Shown here piece by piece: positions 16,120-23,431 of a stretch of 61,950 nt of DNA. Position numbers and translations under genes: made by a program. This DNA comes from a virus, in IMG/VR virus record IMGVR_UViG_3300033145_000307, positions 1-61,950 of that record; one strand, written 5' to 3'. How positions within the stretch are numbered: the stretch's first letter is position 1; each line of letters begins with the position of its first letter. Under the pieces are notes generated by a model, which saw only the letters and a program-made list of their open reading frames with translations, did not search any database and was not told where the DNA came from.

Positions 16120-17242
16120 GTTTTCCCCCTCCTAACATTGCCAACCAAGTTATAGCAAGCAACCCATTGACAGCGTTCATTCTAAACATTGAATTTGTCG
16201 AACAACAAAGCACGATAACGATTAAAGCCGTAAACTGTATGGCGTTCTTTCTGGTAAACTTCCATACAAAATTCCCCAAATATCCACTTACAATTACAGC
16301 AAAGCCTACGCCCATCTCTATTAATCCATTTACAAATGTATTATGCAGTCGGGTCCAGGTTCCATAATGTCCGGGCAATAAATGGATATTTGCTTCAACT
16401 AATTTTCGACTGATTGCTTCCCAATGGCCCAAACCACACCCCCACTTCCAATGAGGCAGGTATATTTTAAAGGCGTTTTTCCATACAATCCATCTATCGC
16501 TGGCATGTGGGAAATCAATAAATAGCCAGAATAGCCCAAACAAGATAATAGAGGGGACAATGACCCAATAATGTCCTAACACACAAGCATAAAAGATTGC
16601 GCCTATTGTCGTAGCTAATACGCCATTAAAAGAGGATGTCATTGCCAATCCAAAGAAAACCATAGGAAGACAATACCAAAGCTTGATATCTTTGATAGTG
16701 ACATAAGCCCTTCCTCGAAATCGCAAAACACAAGAAGTCGGCAAAGAATATATTGTACGGTCCCTTAAAAATGCCGGAAAACACAAAGCAAACAACGCTG
16801 ACCCCTCATTGGGGTTAAACATCAATCCACACACGTCCCCTGAGAACAGAGATGGTATCTTAAAATATTGAATAAACGTAGCCATAAAATGAGCAAAGGC
16901 AATTACGCATATAACATCCATCAATACTTTTTCATTCCCAAAAGAATGTATAAAAAAGTACCATCCAAGCCCGAAAAGCACACATTTCAAAGTAGCTTGC
17001 GATTCAACTGTAACCACAGGAACAACATGCGAAACAACTGCTAACAACATAAACAGCGCTACCCATTTATTGATTCCCCAAAGAACTGCAAAAAACACAA
17101 TCAGGACCCCCACTTGAAATAAGCCAAGAACAAAATCGCGCCCTTTTCCCATTTCAAGTGGAAGCCTGGTAATAGCAACCATAAACAGCATAATCGCTAT
17201 CGCGGGTGCTATAAATTTACATTGTTGAGTTACAGGTTCCAT
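16079..17242 (-). CDS. O-antigen polymerase/ligase-like (Wzy/WaaL) membrane protein, 387 aa
   Basis: About ten hydrophobic segments span the protein. Near residue 300 is 'RLHNTFVNGLIEMGVGFAVIV', the pattern of the Wzy_C/WaaL family (H-N-x-[FY]-[LV]...E-x-G-hydrophobic), preceded by a periplasmic-loop-like stretch rich in Trp/Gly/His (WKWGCGLGHWEAISRKLV). Family members polymerise or ligate polysaccharide units on undecaprenyl carriers in the periplasm. Temperate phages carry Wzy-type inhibitors or replacement polymerases to change O-antigen; here it sits in the late block between TerL and the portal. It starts after AAGGGAAC and overlaps the upstream secreted-protein gene. Family fit is good; substrate unknown. 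Confidence 0.75.
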   Translation of the reverse strand: MEPVTQQCKFIAPAIAIMLFMVAITRLPLEMGKGRDFVLGLFQVGVLIVFFAVLWGINKWVALFMLLAVVSHVVPVVTVESQATLKCVLFGLGWYFFIHSFGNEKVLMDVICVIAFAHFMATFIQYFKIPSLFSGDVCGLMFNPNEGSALFALCFPAFLRDRTIYSLPTSCVLRFRGRAYVTIKDIKLWYCLPMVFFGLAMTSSFNGVLATTIGAIFYACVLGHYWVIVPSIILFGLFWLFIDFPHASDRWIVWKNAFKIYLPHWKWGCGLGHWEAISRKLVEANIHLLPGHYGTWTRLHNTFVNGLIEMGVGFAVIVSGYLGNFVWKFTRKNAIQFTALIVIVLCCSTNSMFRMNAVNGLLAITWLAMLGGGKHGKTVGLCNESCN

Positions 17243-17960
17243 GCGTTCCCTTTAACTTTAAATTAGCAGACTCATGGCTCGTAGCATTAAAAATATCTAC
17301 CGTTACCCACGTTCCTGCGATGCAAGCTGTTTCACCAGTTGCATTAAGTGTCAAAGTTAAAACTTCGTTGGATACGTCAGGGTTGCTGGCTGAACCCATC
17401 AATACTTCTGATTGTTCAATTGCTGTAGCATCAAATGCTACTCCGTCATTGTTGACCCATATTCTCCAGTCCAATGCCCCAGCAATCCCAACATCTGTGT
17501 CGGAAGAAACTAAGCAATAAATTGTCAAGCCACTTACATAAGTGCTTGGGAGCCTAAATGTAGCCTGGATTGCTCCGGTCTCACCACTATTATCCCACGT
17601 AATGCTCGGAATATTGTCATCATCACCAATATCGGGAGCGGTATTTTCGTCAATATCGTCACCACCATCAACTGCCCAACCAGCCATCGGGAGGTAGATC
17701 TCGCGGATTACGTCAGCGATTTCAGTTGCGCTGATAAGCCCGGATCCAAAGGCAGCTGCATCGAAATACGCTTTAATGCTCTGTTGAGTGGCTAACCCTT
17801 CGTCGTCGTCACTCCCCATAGCGTCTTCATCATAAATGTCATACGTTGCAAGCCCACCACCTACAGTAACAGCCTTGTCGGCTTCCGCCGCACCCATCAC
17901 AAAAGCCGGGGCCAAGGCCAGCATTAAAGCCAAAAACATCCCTAACAATCTTTTCTTCAT
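17217..17960 (-). CDS. Secreted beta-rich protein, 247 aa
   Basis: Sec signal, residues 1-23 (MKKRLLGMFLALMLALAPAF...VMGA). The mature part is acidic (DDDEG, DGGDDIDEN, DIGDDDN) then a beta-sandwich region: 'GAIQATFRLPSTYVSGLTIY', 'DWRIWVNNDGV', 'GTWVTVDIFNAT'. The ends resemble carbohydrate-binding or virion decoration folds. It lies between TerL and the Wzy-like gene and overlaps the latter by 26 bases, so both may be expressed together. Virion protein or periplasmic/surface protein are both possible. Confidence 0.75.
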   Translation of the reverse strand: MKKRLLGMFLALMLALAPAFVMGAAEADKAVTVGGGLATYDIYDEDAMGSDDDEGLATQQSIKAYFDAAAFGSGLISATEIADVIREIYLPMAGWAVDGGDDIDENTAPDIGDDDNIPSITWDNSGETGAIQATFRLPSTYVSGLTIYCLVSSDTDVGIAGALDWRIWVNNDGVAFDATAIEQSEVLMGSASNPDVSNEVLTLTLNATGETACIAGTWVTVDIFNATSHESANLKLKGTHGTCNSTM

Positions 17961-17990
17961 GTCCGTTTTCCTCCTAAAGAGTTAATGTTG

Positions 17991-19553
17991 TTAATCTTCC
18001 AAATTAAAGGCTTGATCGCTCTCGCCTTGACCTGTTACGTTTAGCCAATCTATTTCGGCTTGTGATAATCCTTTTTTTGGTTCATCTAACAATACGGGAG
18101 CGGCGAATGTTAACGCCAGCGCATCCGCTAAATCAGGAGAAGCCAATCCCCTGCTTTTCATATCTTTTTTCTTTTCAAGCTGTAATCTACTTTTGCCGTC
18201 AAATCCGTATTCTACACCGATTAAGTCGCTTTTAAGTTCTTCTTCGTCTGGGATTGAACCACCAGCACCTAACCAATCTTTCATTAATTGCCACATTTCA
18301 GCCCGTAAATTCACAAATTCATTGGCTTTTGTAGCTCTTTCTCCGGCATTAACCTCATAAATAATATCAAACCCTAATTGTCTTAGTCGGTCACAAACAC
18401 CGGCACCAATCCCAACAGAATCCACAAATACTGTCTTGGGCTTCCACTCCTTTATCTGGCCTGCAATATGCCCGGAGAACTCCATTGTATCAATTTCACG
18501 GTATGTCAATATTTTATGGGTCTGTAACCCTTGCCGAACATAAATAACGCTCTGGTCGTCACCAAATCGTGCTACATCAACGCCCATAAGGACCGGAGCC
18601 CACCCCCAAACATCTCGTAACTGATCATATCGTTTAGTAACGGCACCATCTACAACGTCCTCACCAATAAACTGAGTTGTGGCAGCTTTCGGGAATTTCC
18701 CCAACACCCTGATTCGTACAAAGTCGCTGTCATCGCCATAATCATCAATCCACGCTTGAAGTTGTATTTGATTGGCTTTCTTGGCAGTTCGTGAATCAAT
18801 CGCTCTTCCTGACCATCTATGCCTAAATTTCCCCCAACATTCCTTGAATCGGCCTGTATTCCGTGTTGGATTACCGAAAACAACCCAAATTGCTCCAGGG
18901 GTTGTCATTGCACCCTCTGTGGTTTCCCAAATTATATCCGGGATGTCAGAGGCTTCATCAAAGATCATCAAGACGTGTTTTTCGTGAGTGCCGGCAAACG
19001 ATTCAGGACGATCCTTTGACCACGGAATTGCAGAAGCAAACCAGGTTTCTCGATCATCCTTCTTGTATAGTTTTGTAGCTGTCCATTCAAAAACAGCCTT
19101 GTTCTTTGCCAGCTTGTGCCACTTTGCAAGTTCACGCCAAGTTTTTGTCTCAAGTTGATTCTTGGTGTTGGCGGTTACAACTATCTGTGGATGTTCTCTT
19201 GTGGTGATAAACCAGTATATAATCCAAGCAATTAGAGTAGTTTTTCCAATGCCGTGGCCTGACCTTACAGCCTCCCGAATTGCCTCGTTTAAATGCCCTT
19301 CTTCTTGTCTTTTTGTGGCTTCTCCAAGTTCTTTTAATATTTCGGCCTGCCAAACATCCGGGCCTTCCTCGTCCCTTAGAATCCCCTCTCCCCAACAAAA
19401 GACATATTCAACAAACCCCAAAGGATCATGGAAGAACTTATCATATTCCTTTTCCGCCAAATACCCCTCAACCACCGCAGCATCCATCTTCGGCGCAAAC
19501 AGTTCCGCCATCTTGTCGATGTCCGGTAGGGCTATGTTGGGTTGTGGTGTCAT
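17991..19553 (-). CDS. terL: Terminase large subunit
   Basis: The 520-aa packaging motor has an N-terminal ATPase domain with Walker A 'SGHGIGKT' at residues 98-105 and Walker B 'LMIFDEA' at about 195-201. The C-terminal RNase H-like nuclease has acidic residues at D326 (VDVARFGDD), D378 (VFVDSVGIGAG) and D474/D477 (SPDLADA). It cuts and pumps phage DNA through the portal. The gene follows a small protein and the sigma factor without gaps. A large-terminase phylogeny could predict the packaging mode. Confidence 0.93.
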   Translation of the reverse strand: MTPQPNIALPDIDKMAELFAPKMDAAVVEGYLAEKEYDKFFHDPLGFVEYVFCWGEGILRDEEGPDVWQAEILKELGEATKRQEEGHLNEAIREAVRSGHGIGKTTLIAWIIYWFITTREHPQIVVTANTKNQLETKTWRELAKWHKLAKNKAVFEWTATKLYKKDDRETWFASAIPWSKDRPESFAGTHEKHVLMIFDEASDIPDIIWETTEGAMTTPGAIWVVFGNPTRNTGRFKECWGKFRHRWSGRAIDSRTAKKANQIQLQAWIDDYGDDSDFVRIRVLGKFPKAATTQFIGEDVVDGAVTKRYDQLRDVWGWAPVLMGVDVARFGDDQSVIYVRQGLQTHKILTYREIDTMEFSGHIAGQIKEWKPKTVFVDSVGIGAGVCDRLRQLGFDIIYEVNAGERATKANEFVNLRAEMWQLMKDWLGAGGSIPDEEELKSDLIGVEYGFDGKSRLQLEKKKDMKSRGLASPDLADALALTFAAPVLLDEPKKGLSQAEIDWLNVTGQGESDQAFNLED

Positions 19554-19784
19554 TTAGTCAAAACATCCATTCAAGACCTCTTTGGTTATACATTCAACAT
19601 ATATGTGCCTTAGATGTTCTTCTAATTCGCTGTATGTCTTAAAAACAAACCGTTCCGATGCCCGTGAAACAACAAAGCCGTTGGCTGCTTGAATGATATT
19701 AAGCCCTGATTGGGGGGCTTGTTGTGGGCCATAATCAACACTCTTTTCTTCTTTAATGTCATTTTTCTCCATCATCCCCTCCAT
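19554..19784 (-). CDS. Small protein with an NGFVV motif, 76 aa
   Basis: It fits exactly between the sigma and TerL genes. The C-terminal half has 'IIQAANGFVVSRASERFVFK' then 'ELEEHLRHIY', closely like the 39-aa protein at 23432-23551 (ITEAKNGFVVSTETETNVFK ... GLIYYLKELF). The first half is acidic and low-complexity. A second possible start is at 19775. Its position is right for a small terminase, but it has no HTH, and a better small-terminase candidate lies at 23707-24141. Confidence 0.65.
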   Translation of the reverse strand: MEGMMEKNDIKEEKSVDYGPQQAPQSGLNIIQAANGFVVSRASERFVFKTYSELEEHLRHIYVECITKEVLNGCFD

Positions 19785-20495
19785 CTAATCCTTATATCGA
19801 CCATTCAGCCGTTTTCCTAAAGTTTCGCAAGCCCTTGTAAGTATTTGGGAGCTTCTTGACTCGGTTATCTCGAAGAACTCCCCGATCTCTTTCAGCGTAT
19901 GTTCCTCCCAGAAATATAGCCATACCATCGTTTGCGTACGTTCCGGAAGAGTGCCGATTGCGCCTTGTAGCTCTTGATTGCGCTCTTTCTCGTCCAATAG
20001 AGAGTGCGGTGTTTCTTCATCGATAAACGCATCAATATAACTCACTTCGTCTGATTGTTCTGGGCCGTCCTCGGTATTAAATAAAACATGGTTATCAAAA
20101 CTAAGGGTCTGCCTTCCCTGTATTTTTACCTGAAGCTCATAAAATTCATCAAGCTCAAGCCCCATTTCTTCAGCTACTTCGTGAGCCTCAACGGGCCTTT
20201 TCAGTCTTTCGGTGGCATCAGAGATAGCCTGCTTGACCCGCTTTATCCGTTTCCTGGTTAACCGTGAAACCCCGTCACCGTCCCGTAATTCGTCAAGGAT
20301 CGCCCCCTTGATTCGATGACGAGCAAAGTTCTTGAGTGAGACCTTGGCCTTTGGATTATAGCTTTCTGTTGCATCTAACGCCCCCAACCACCCGGCCTGT
20401 AATAAATCATCAAGAAGAACATTGGGCGGTGTCTTGGCGTAATATTGACTTGCCAGGGATTCTACTGTTGGCTGTAGGGTTAGGGGGTCTAGCAT
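19785..20495 (-). CDS. FliA/WhiG-like alternative sigma factor, 236 aa
   Basis: Sigma region 2 lies at about residues 24-80 ('DDLLQAGWLGALDATESYNP', 'VSLKNFARHRIKGAILDELR'), close to the FliA/sigma-28 pattern. Region 3 follows (KRIKRVKQAISDATERL ... VAEEMGLELDEFYEL). Region 4 is at about 180-232, with 'LPERTQTMVWLYFWEEHTLK' and an HTH 'IGEFFEITESRSSQILTRA'. It has the full sigma-28 layout without region 1. It sits just upstream of the late block, so it probably directs host RNA polymerase to phage late promoters, as T4 gp55 does. Target promoters are unknown. A 15-base repeat lies 18 bases upstream of the start. Confidence 0.85.
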   Translation of the reverse strand: MLDPLTLQPTVESLASQYYAKTPPNVLLDDLLQAGWLGALDATESYNPKAKVSLKNFARHRIKGAILDELRDGDGVSRLTRKRIKRVKQAISDATERLKRPVEAHEVAEEMGLELDEFYELQVKIQGRQTLSFDNHVLFNTEDGPEQSDEVSYIDAFIDEETPHSLLDEKERNQELQGAIGTLPERTQTMVWLYFWEEHTLKEIGEFFEITESRSSQILTRACETLGKRLNGRYKD

Positions 20496-20512
20496 GTTAC
20501 TCCATTAAAAAA

Positions 20513-20527
20513 TTAGACGGGCGGTAT
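20513..20527. promoter_or_regulatory. 15-base repeat upstream of the sigma gene
   Basis: TTAGACGGGCGGTAT (plus strand) is the exact inverse of 20928-20942. Its near edge lies 18 bases from the sigma start codon, the same distance as the other copy from the 125-aa gene. On the minus strand it is followed by TTTTTT. Confidence 0.65.
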
Positions 20528-20532
20528 CTCAA

Positions 20533-20910
20533 TTATAAAGTTTTAGGTAATTCCTCTGTCCGTGCCTTTTTGGCAATTTTCACAAGCTCGTTCTGAATAA
20601 TCGCATCTTTGATTGCATCCCATGTTTTTCGGCAAAACTTACCATCGGGGAGATCTCTGCCCCGTGTCCAATCTTCACCGGCTCGTGGAGTTCTATTTGA
20701 CATGATGCACCCCAAGTAGTCTCCTTTGAATACAATATTGTACCGATGATGATGTGTATAAATAGTTACTTGCGTTCTCGTCATTTCGAGTTGGCCCGTT
20801 TGGTTTTTGTCCAAATTAGAAGTAATTTCACAATGGTCATGAATCTTACCCCAAGGGCAAATTTCCTTTAACCATTCAAGCAATTGTTCCTTTCTTTCTT
20901 CATGTTCCAT
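20533..20910 (-). CDS. Hypothetical protein upstream of the sigma factor, 125 aa
   Basis: Start at 20910 after GGAGAATAG. It is a mixed alpha/beta protein with 'TRTQVTIYTHHHRYNIVFKGDYLG' and a helical, basic C-terminus (DAIKDAIIQNELVKIAKKA). It is the first gene after a strong terminator and is flanked by an inverted 15-base repeat, so it probably starts the late transcription unit with the sigma gene. It may regulate the sigma factor or be an anti-sigma; there is no direct evidence. Confidence 0.65.
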   Translation of the reverse strand: MEHEERKEQLLEWLKEICPWGKIHDHCEITSNLDKNQTGQLEMTRTQVTIYTHHHRYNIVFKGDYLGCIMSNRTPRAGEDWTRGRDLPDGKFCRKTWDAIKDAIIQNELVKIAKKARTEELPKTL

Positions 20911-20927
20911 TTCTATTCTCCTTTTTT

Positions 20928-20942
20928 ATACCGCCCGTCTAA
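20928..20942. promoter_or_regulatory. 15-base repeat upstream of the 125-aa gene
   Basis: On the minus strand this copy reads TTAGACGGGCGGTAT, immediately followed by AAAAAAGGAG, and overlaps a possible -10 (TATAAA). Its near edge is 18 bases upstream of the start codon. See the inverted copy at 20513-20527. Confidence 0.65.
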
Positions 20943-20966
20943 AAGCGGATTGTTCCTCCAAAAAGA

Positions 20967-21005
20967 AAAAGGGCTCCCCCAGGCTGGTACCAGGAAGCCC
21001 CTTTT
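20967..21005 (-). terminator. Rho-independent terminator closing the 25088-21042 block
   Basis: On the minus strand AAGGGGCT...AGCCCTT forms a GC-rich stem (with GGTACC in the loop), followed by TTTTTCTTTTT. It separates the early leftward block from the sigma/late block. A short T-run on the other strand means it could also act weakly rightward. Confidence 0.85.
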
Positions 21006-21041
21006 GTTAAGTAGCCGTCGCTACAGTGTTAGATTGTGTTG

Positions 21042-21116
21042 TTAAAACGCTTGTCCTATCATCCACCCTATTGCAAAGAAAACAATAAACAACATTAGGC
21101 CCTTACCAAAAGCCAT
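21042..21116 (-). CDS. Very small membrane protein, 24 aa
   Basis: The ATG at 21116 overlaps the upstream stop (TGATG) and follows a G-rich site. Apart from 'MAFGKG' the whole protein is one hydrophobic helix (LMLFIVFFAIGWMIGQAF). It is the last gene before the terminator. A plausible holin/antiholin or membrane regulator size, but function is unknown. Confidence 0.5.
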   Translation of the reverse strand: MAFGKGLMLFIVFFAIGWMIGQAF

Positions 21117-21334
21117 CAATATCCCCCCGGAGGCATTGCCTCTAAGATAGCCTTTTCGTCTTTAGAAAGTCCGAGTGTTGGTGATTCTAATTCCTCCACC
21201 AACTTCAAGCGTTGCCTGTTTAAAGATTCCAAAGCCCTCACTTTTTCATAGTCGTCATGTTTTTTGTCTTCGTGGATTGTCTTTATATGTTCATCACAAA
21301 GGACTATTAAATATTGTATATTTTCCTTTATCAC
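21116..21334 (-). CDS. Small helical protein, 72 aa
   Basis: The GTG at 21334 follows GGGAGGG, which decides the start. It is all helical and charged ('YEKVRALESLNRQRLKLVEELES'), probably a coiled coil, with a Gly-Gly-Tyr end. It overlaps the DnaJ-like zinc gene by 4 bases. Confidence 0.6.
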   Translation of the reverse strand: MIKENIQYLIVLCDEHIKTIHEDKKHDDYEKVRALESLNRQRLKLVEELESPTLGLSKDEKAILEAMPPGGY

Positions 21335-21621
21335 GTTCCCTCCCTCACAAAATCCTCTTGGCTCAGACAGCAATAGTGATCAACTGGCTTTATAATCGGG
21401 ATCGTGCCTTTTCCCTTGCAGACAGGACAGGAATGGCTACTGTCAGTGCCGCCATCTACCCACTCAGACACATCTCCAGTTATCCACGGAGGCCTTTCTA
21501 CGACACCGTAACCATTACAAACTGGACACTTTTGGACTTGACAAGTTTTGTCCTCCTGCCCGTCCCGATAAACAACATCAACCATCTTCAACAGCGTGTT
21601 CATAAAGCCTGAGTATGGCAT
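21331..21621 (-). CDS. DnaJ-type zinc-finger protein, 96 aa
   Basis: Two CxxCxGxG motifs, 'CPVCNGYG' and 'CPVCKGKG', about 40 residues apart, form the DnaJ central zinc-binding module; no J domain is present. Such orphan modules in phages may aid protein folding or nucleic-acid binding. The start may also be at Met-7. Confidence 0.7.
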   Translation of the reverse strand: MPYSGFMNTLLKMVDVVYRDGQEDKTCQVQKCPVCNGYGVVERPPWITGDVSEWVDGGTDSSHSCPVCKGKGTIPIIKPVDHYCCLSQEDFVREGT

Positions 21622-21686
21622 TGCTCCCGACTTATACGCCCTTGCCGCTTTCTCGATTGCGTTTATTGCTGTTTACTTGGGGGTTG

Positions 21687-21881
21687 TCATAATTGATTAT
21701 CCTTCGTACAAAGCCGATCAATATAAAAACTAACTGAACTACAATTTTTTTTAGTGCATCCCTCTCCACTACCAAAAGAAAGCGAAAAGTTTTCTTTTCT
21801 GTTGTGAACAATGATGTCTACTTCCGCGTCTTGGTTGTAGTCACCCAATTGATTTATTAGTTCTCGAACCTTCCAGCCCAT
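21687..21881 (-). CDS. Small hypothetical protein, 64 aa
   Basis: Begins 'MGWKVRELINQLGDYNQDAE', then a strand 'VDIIVHNRKENFSLSFG' and two cysteines. This opening resembles a small phage family with 'VxELIxxLxxxxxDAxV'. The function is not known. Confidence 0.6.
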   Translation of the reverse strand: MGWKVRELINQLGDYNQDAEVDIIVHNRKENFSLSFGSGEGCTKKNCSSVSFYIDRLCTKDNQL

Positions 21882-21913
21882 GTTCCTCTCCTATTCGTCA
21901 TTCGGATCAACTA

Positions 21914-22015
21914 TCATGTCCATATCCACCTCCAAACCCAAACCACCAGAAACCCCATACCCACAACGACCATGCCGGTTATTATGCCTAATGCTCTGGC
22001 TTTGGCCGGGGTCAT
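21914..22015 (-). CDS. Very small single-pass membrane protein, 33 aa
   Basis: The ATG at 22015 overlaps the upstream stop (ATGA). A basic N-terminus (MTPAKARALG) precedes one hydrophobic helix ending in a Trp-rich stretch (VVWVWRWIWT). One of several tiny membrane proteins in this block. Confidence 0.5.
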   Translation of the reverse strand: MTPAKARALGIITGMVVVGMGFLVVWVWRWIWT

Positions 22016-22209
22016 TTGCAGAGCTGTCCCCATAAGCAACTATTCATATCGCAATCCCGTTGTATTTCTGCCGCCAACAACATATATCGCACCAAATCTT
22101 CTCGCTCTTCTTTGGGATACTTTCTCCCCGCACAATCACAGTTCGGAACTGCCTTTTGTATTCGATTTCTTGTTATAATCGGTAGGTCTTCCACCATTTC
22201 ACCCTCCAT
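22012..22209 (-). CDS. Small Cys-containing protein, 65 aa
   Basis: It is mostly helical with 'CDCAGRKYPKEEREDLVRYM' and 'CDMNSCLW', five cysteines in all, which may bind zinc. It overlaps its neighbours at both ends, indicating coupled translation. Confidence 0.55.
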   Translation of the reverse strand: MEGEMVEDLPIITRNRIQKAVPNCDCAGRKYPKEEREDLVRYMLLAAEIQRDCDMNSCLWGQLCK

Positions 22210-22402
22210 CTTTCGGCTTCCGCCACATCAACCACGGCAGCGCAAAGCGGTTCTCTTTGGCTCTGGCGGTCAGTTGTGTATGCGCTTCTATTTTTAGTCT
22301 TTTGACATGTTTTTTAGCTGGATGTCCACAAAAAGGACAGGACTCCCCCTCTTGCAAATAATCAAGATCCCCTATCCCACAGTTTTTACATCTCACCTCC
22401 AT
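22199..22402 (-). CDS. Zinc-ribbon protein, 67 aa
   Basis: The start is placed at the ATG at 22402, since a longer frame would overlap the tiny membrane gene. An N-terminal ribbon 'CKNCG ... CPFCG' is followed by a basic tail (HVKRLKIEAHTQLTARAKEN). Possibly nucleic-acid binding. Confidence 0.6.
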   Translation of the reverse strand: MEVRCKNCGIGDLDYLQEGESCPFCGHPAKKHVKRLKIEAHTQLTARAKENRFALPWLMWRKPKDGG

Positions 22403-22509
22403 ACCGGCGCACCCGCAAGCCACGATACACCCACGATAGCAGCACAGAACAGGATGCAGATGATAACCATCACTGCACCGTTGGTTGGCCTGGTTGGCAT
22501 GTTGTTCAT
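22393..22509 (-). CDS. Very small membrane protein, 38 aa
   Basis: ATG at 22509 after AGAGGCG. Polar residues 1-12, then one hydrophobic helix (VMVIICILFCAAIVGVSWLA). It overlaps the genes on both sides by a few bases. Confidence 0.5.
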   Translation of the reverse strand: MNNMPTRPTNGAVMVIICILFCAAIVGVSWLAGAPVWR

Positions 22510-22763
22510 CGCCTCTTTGGCTTGTATAGCTCTTGTTGGATACGTTCAATGCGATGAAACAATAAAATTGCTATTTCAGCAGCACCAAAACCGCTCCGTT
22601 CTCCAATCTGATCAAGGCTTTGCTGTGTCCCAAAACAAGCGGAATATTCCTTATATGCTTCTTCCGCAACTATCCTTGGCAAGTCTTTGGTGGGTTGCAA
22701 CGGAAAAACCTGACATTCTTTATTATAGTCCCTCCACTGTCCGTTCGTACACATAAACCTCAT
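22506..22763 (-). CDS. Small hypothetical protein, 85 aa
   Basis: The start at 22763 is chosen because GGGAGGAAG precedes it; a longer frame runs back into the tRNA genes and is rejected. It is helical with 'PRIVAEEAYKEYSACFG', 'QSLDQIGERSGFGAAEIAIL' and a basic C-terminus. Not recognised. Confidence 0.6.
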   Translation of the reverse strand: MRFMCTNGQWRDYNKECQVFPLQPTKDLPRIVAEEAYKEYSACFGTQQSLDQIGERSGFGAAEIAILLFHRIERIQQELYKPKRR

Positions 22764-22857
22764 GTCTTCCTCCCTCTCTGTCTTGTCTTTCCCCATTTCA
22801 CTTCTCCAACAATTACCGCTGGTTAGTTGGGTGTTGCCACAGCACCGTAAGAATTCA

Positions 22858-22930
22858 AAGGGGCAAGAGGATTTGAACCTCTGAATAACCGGGTCAAAGC
22901 CGGTTGCGTTTACCACTTCGCCACACCCCG
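22858..22930 (-). tRNA. tRNA-Gln (anticodon TTG)
   Basis: On the minus strand: acceptor GGGGTG...TGCCCC (two wobble pairs), D arm GCG/CGC with AAGTGGTAAA loop, anticodon stem ACCGG/CCGGT with loop CTTTGAC, and T arm AGAGG-TTCAAAT-CCTCT. The outermost acceptor pair looks mismatched (C/T) and CCA is not encoded. It could supply rare Gln codons during late expression. Confidence 0.8.
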
Positions 22931-22938
22931 CATCATTT

Positions 22939-23015
22939 TGGTCCTGATGGCAAGATTCGAACTTGCAAATACTCGGTCCCAAGCCGAGTGGCATACCAGA
23001 TTAGCCCACACCAGG
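22939..23015 (-). tRNA. tRNA-Pro (anticodon TGG), CCA encoded
   Basis: A full cloverleaf on the minus strand: acceptor CCTGGTG/CATCAGG, D stem GGC/GCC, anticodon arm CTCGG-CTTGGGA-CCGAG, T arm GCAAG-TTCGAAT-CTTGC, discriminator A then CCA. It lies eight bases from tRNA-Gln, forming a two-tRNA cluster. Confidence 0.9.
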
Positions 23016-23046
23016 ACTTACCTGGGTGATAATGGTTTGTTGTCGT

Positions 23047-23214
23047 TCATCCCCTATCTTCCTCTTCTCTTAATTCCATATCAGCACCACTCCTCTTCCT
23101 CCGATCCCGATACGTCCGGGTGTCTTGGCACCTTTTACAAGTACACCGAGACTTTCGGTGGGTAATCCCCTTGGTTGTGCTTCCCCTTATTTGCTTCTTT
23201 CTGGTTCGGCTCAT
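23047..23214 (-). CDS. Very basic Cys-containing protein, 55 aa
   Basis: The ATG at 23214 abuts the previous stop (TAAATGA). It is Arg/Lys-rich with 'CTCKRC' in the middle. It ends about 30 bases before the tRNA cluster. Possibly nucleic-acid binding. A hairpin CACCGA...TCGGTG lies inside it at about 23141-23160. Confidence 0.5.
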   Translation of the reverse strand: MSRTRKKQIRGSTTKGITHRKSRCTCKRCQDTRTYRDRRKRSGADMELREEEDRG

Positions 23215-23397
23215 TTAGTGCCACCATCCCCAACGACAACCATGCTCCCAGATAAAAAGCTGGTCAATTAGGATATAAAGCGCTAAACCGCCCAACATAA
23301 TTACACAAAGAGAGAGGTTGATCATAATAATCTTATTGTATTTTTCCTCCTCTTTGATAAGGGCGGACATTTCTTTATTAAATTCTTTTGCCTTCAC
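23215..23397 (-). CDS. Small membrane protein, 60 aa
   Basis: The GTG at 23397 after AAGGAGGGG decides the start. A charged helix (KEFNKEMSALIKEEEKY) is followed by one membrane segment (IIMINLSLCVIMLGGLALYIL) and a Trp/His-rich end. Layout resembles small inner-membrane accessory proteins; function unknown. Confidence 0.6.
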   Translation of the reverse strand: MKAKEFNKEMSALIKEEEKYNKIIMINLSLCVIMLGGLALYILIDQLFIWEHGCRWGWWH

Positions 23398-23431
23398 GCT
23401 CCCCTCCTTCTGTGTCATTTGTTTGACGGTG

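Noticed and set aside
22506-22994. 162-aa reading frame covering both tRNA genes
   Set aside because: Its first half lies on the tRNAs. A shorter start at 22763 has a good ribosome site.
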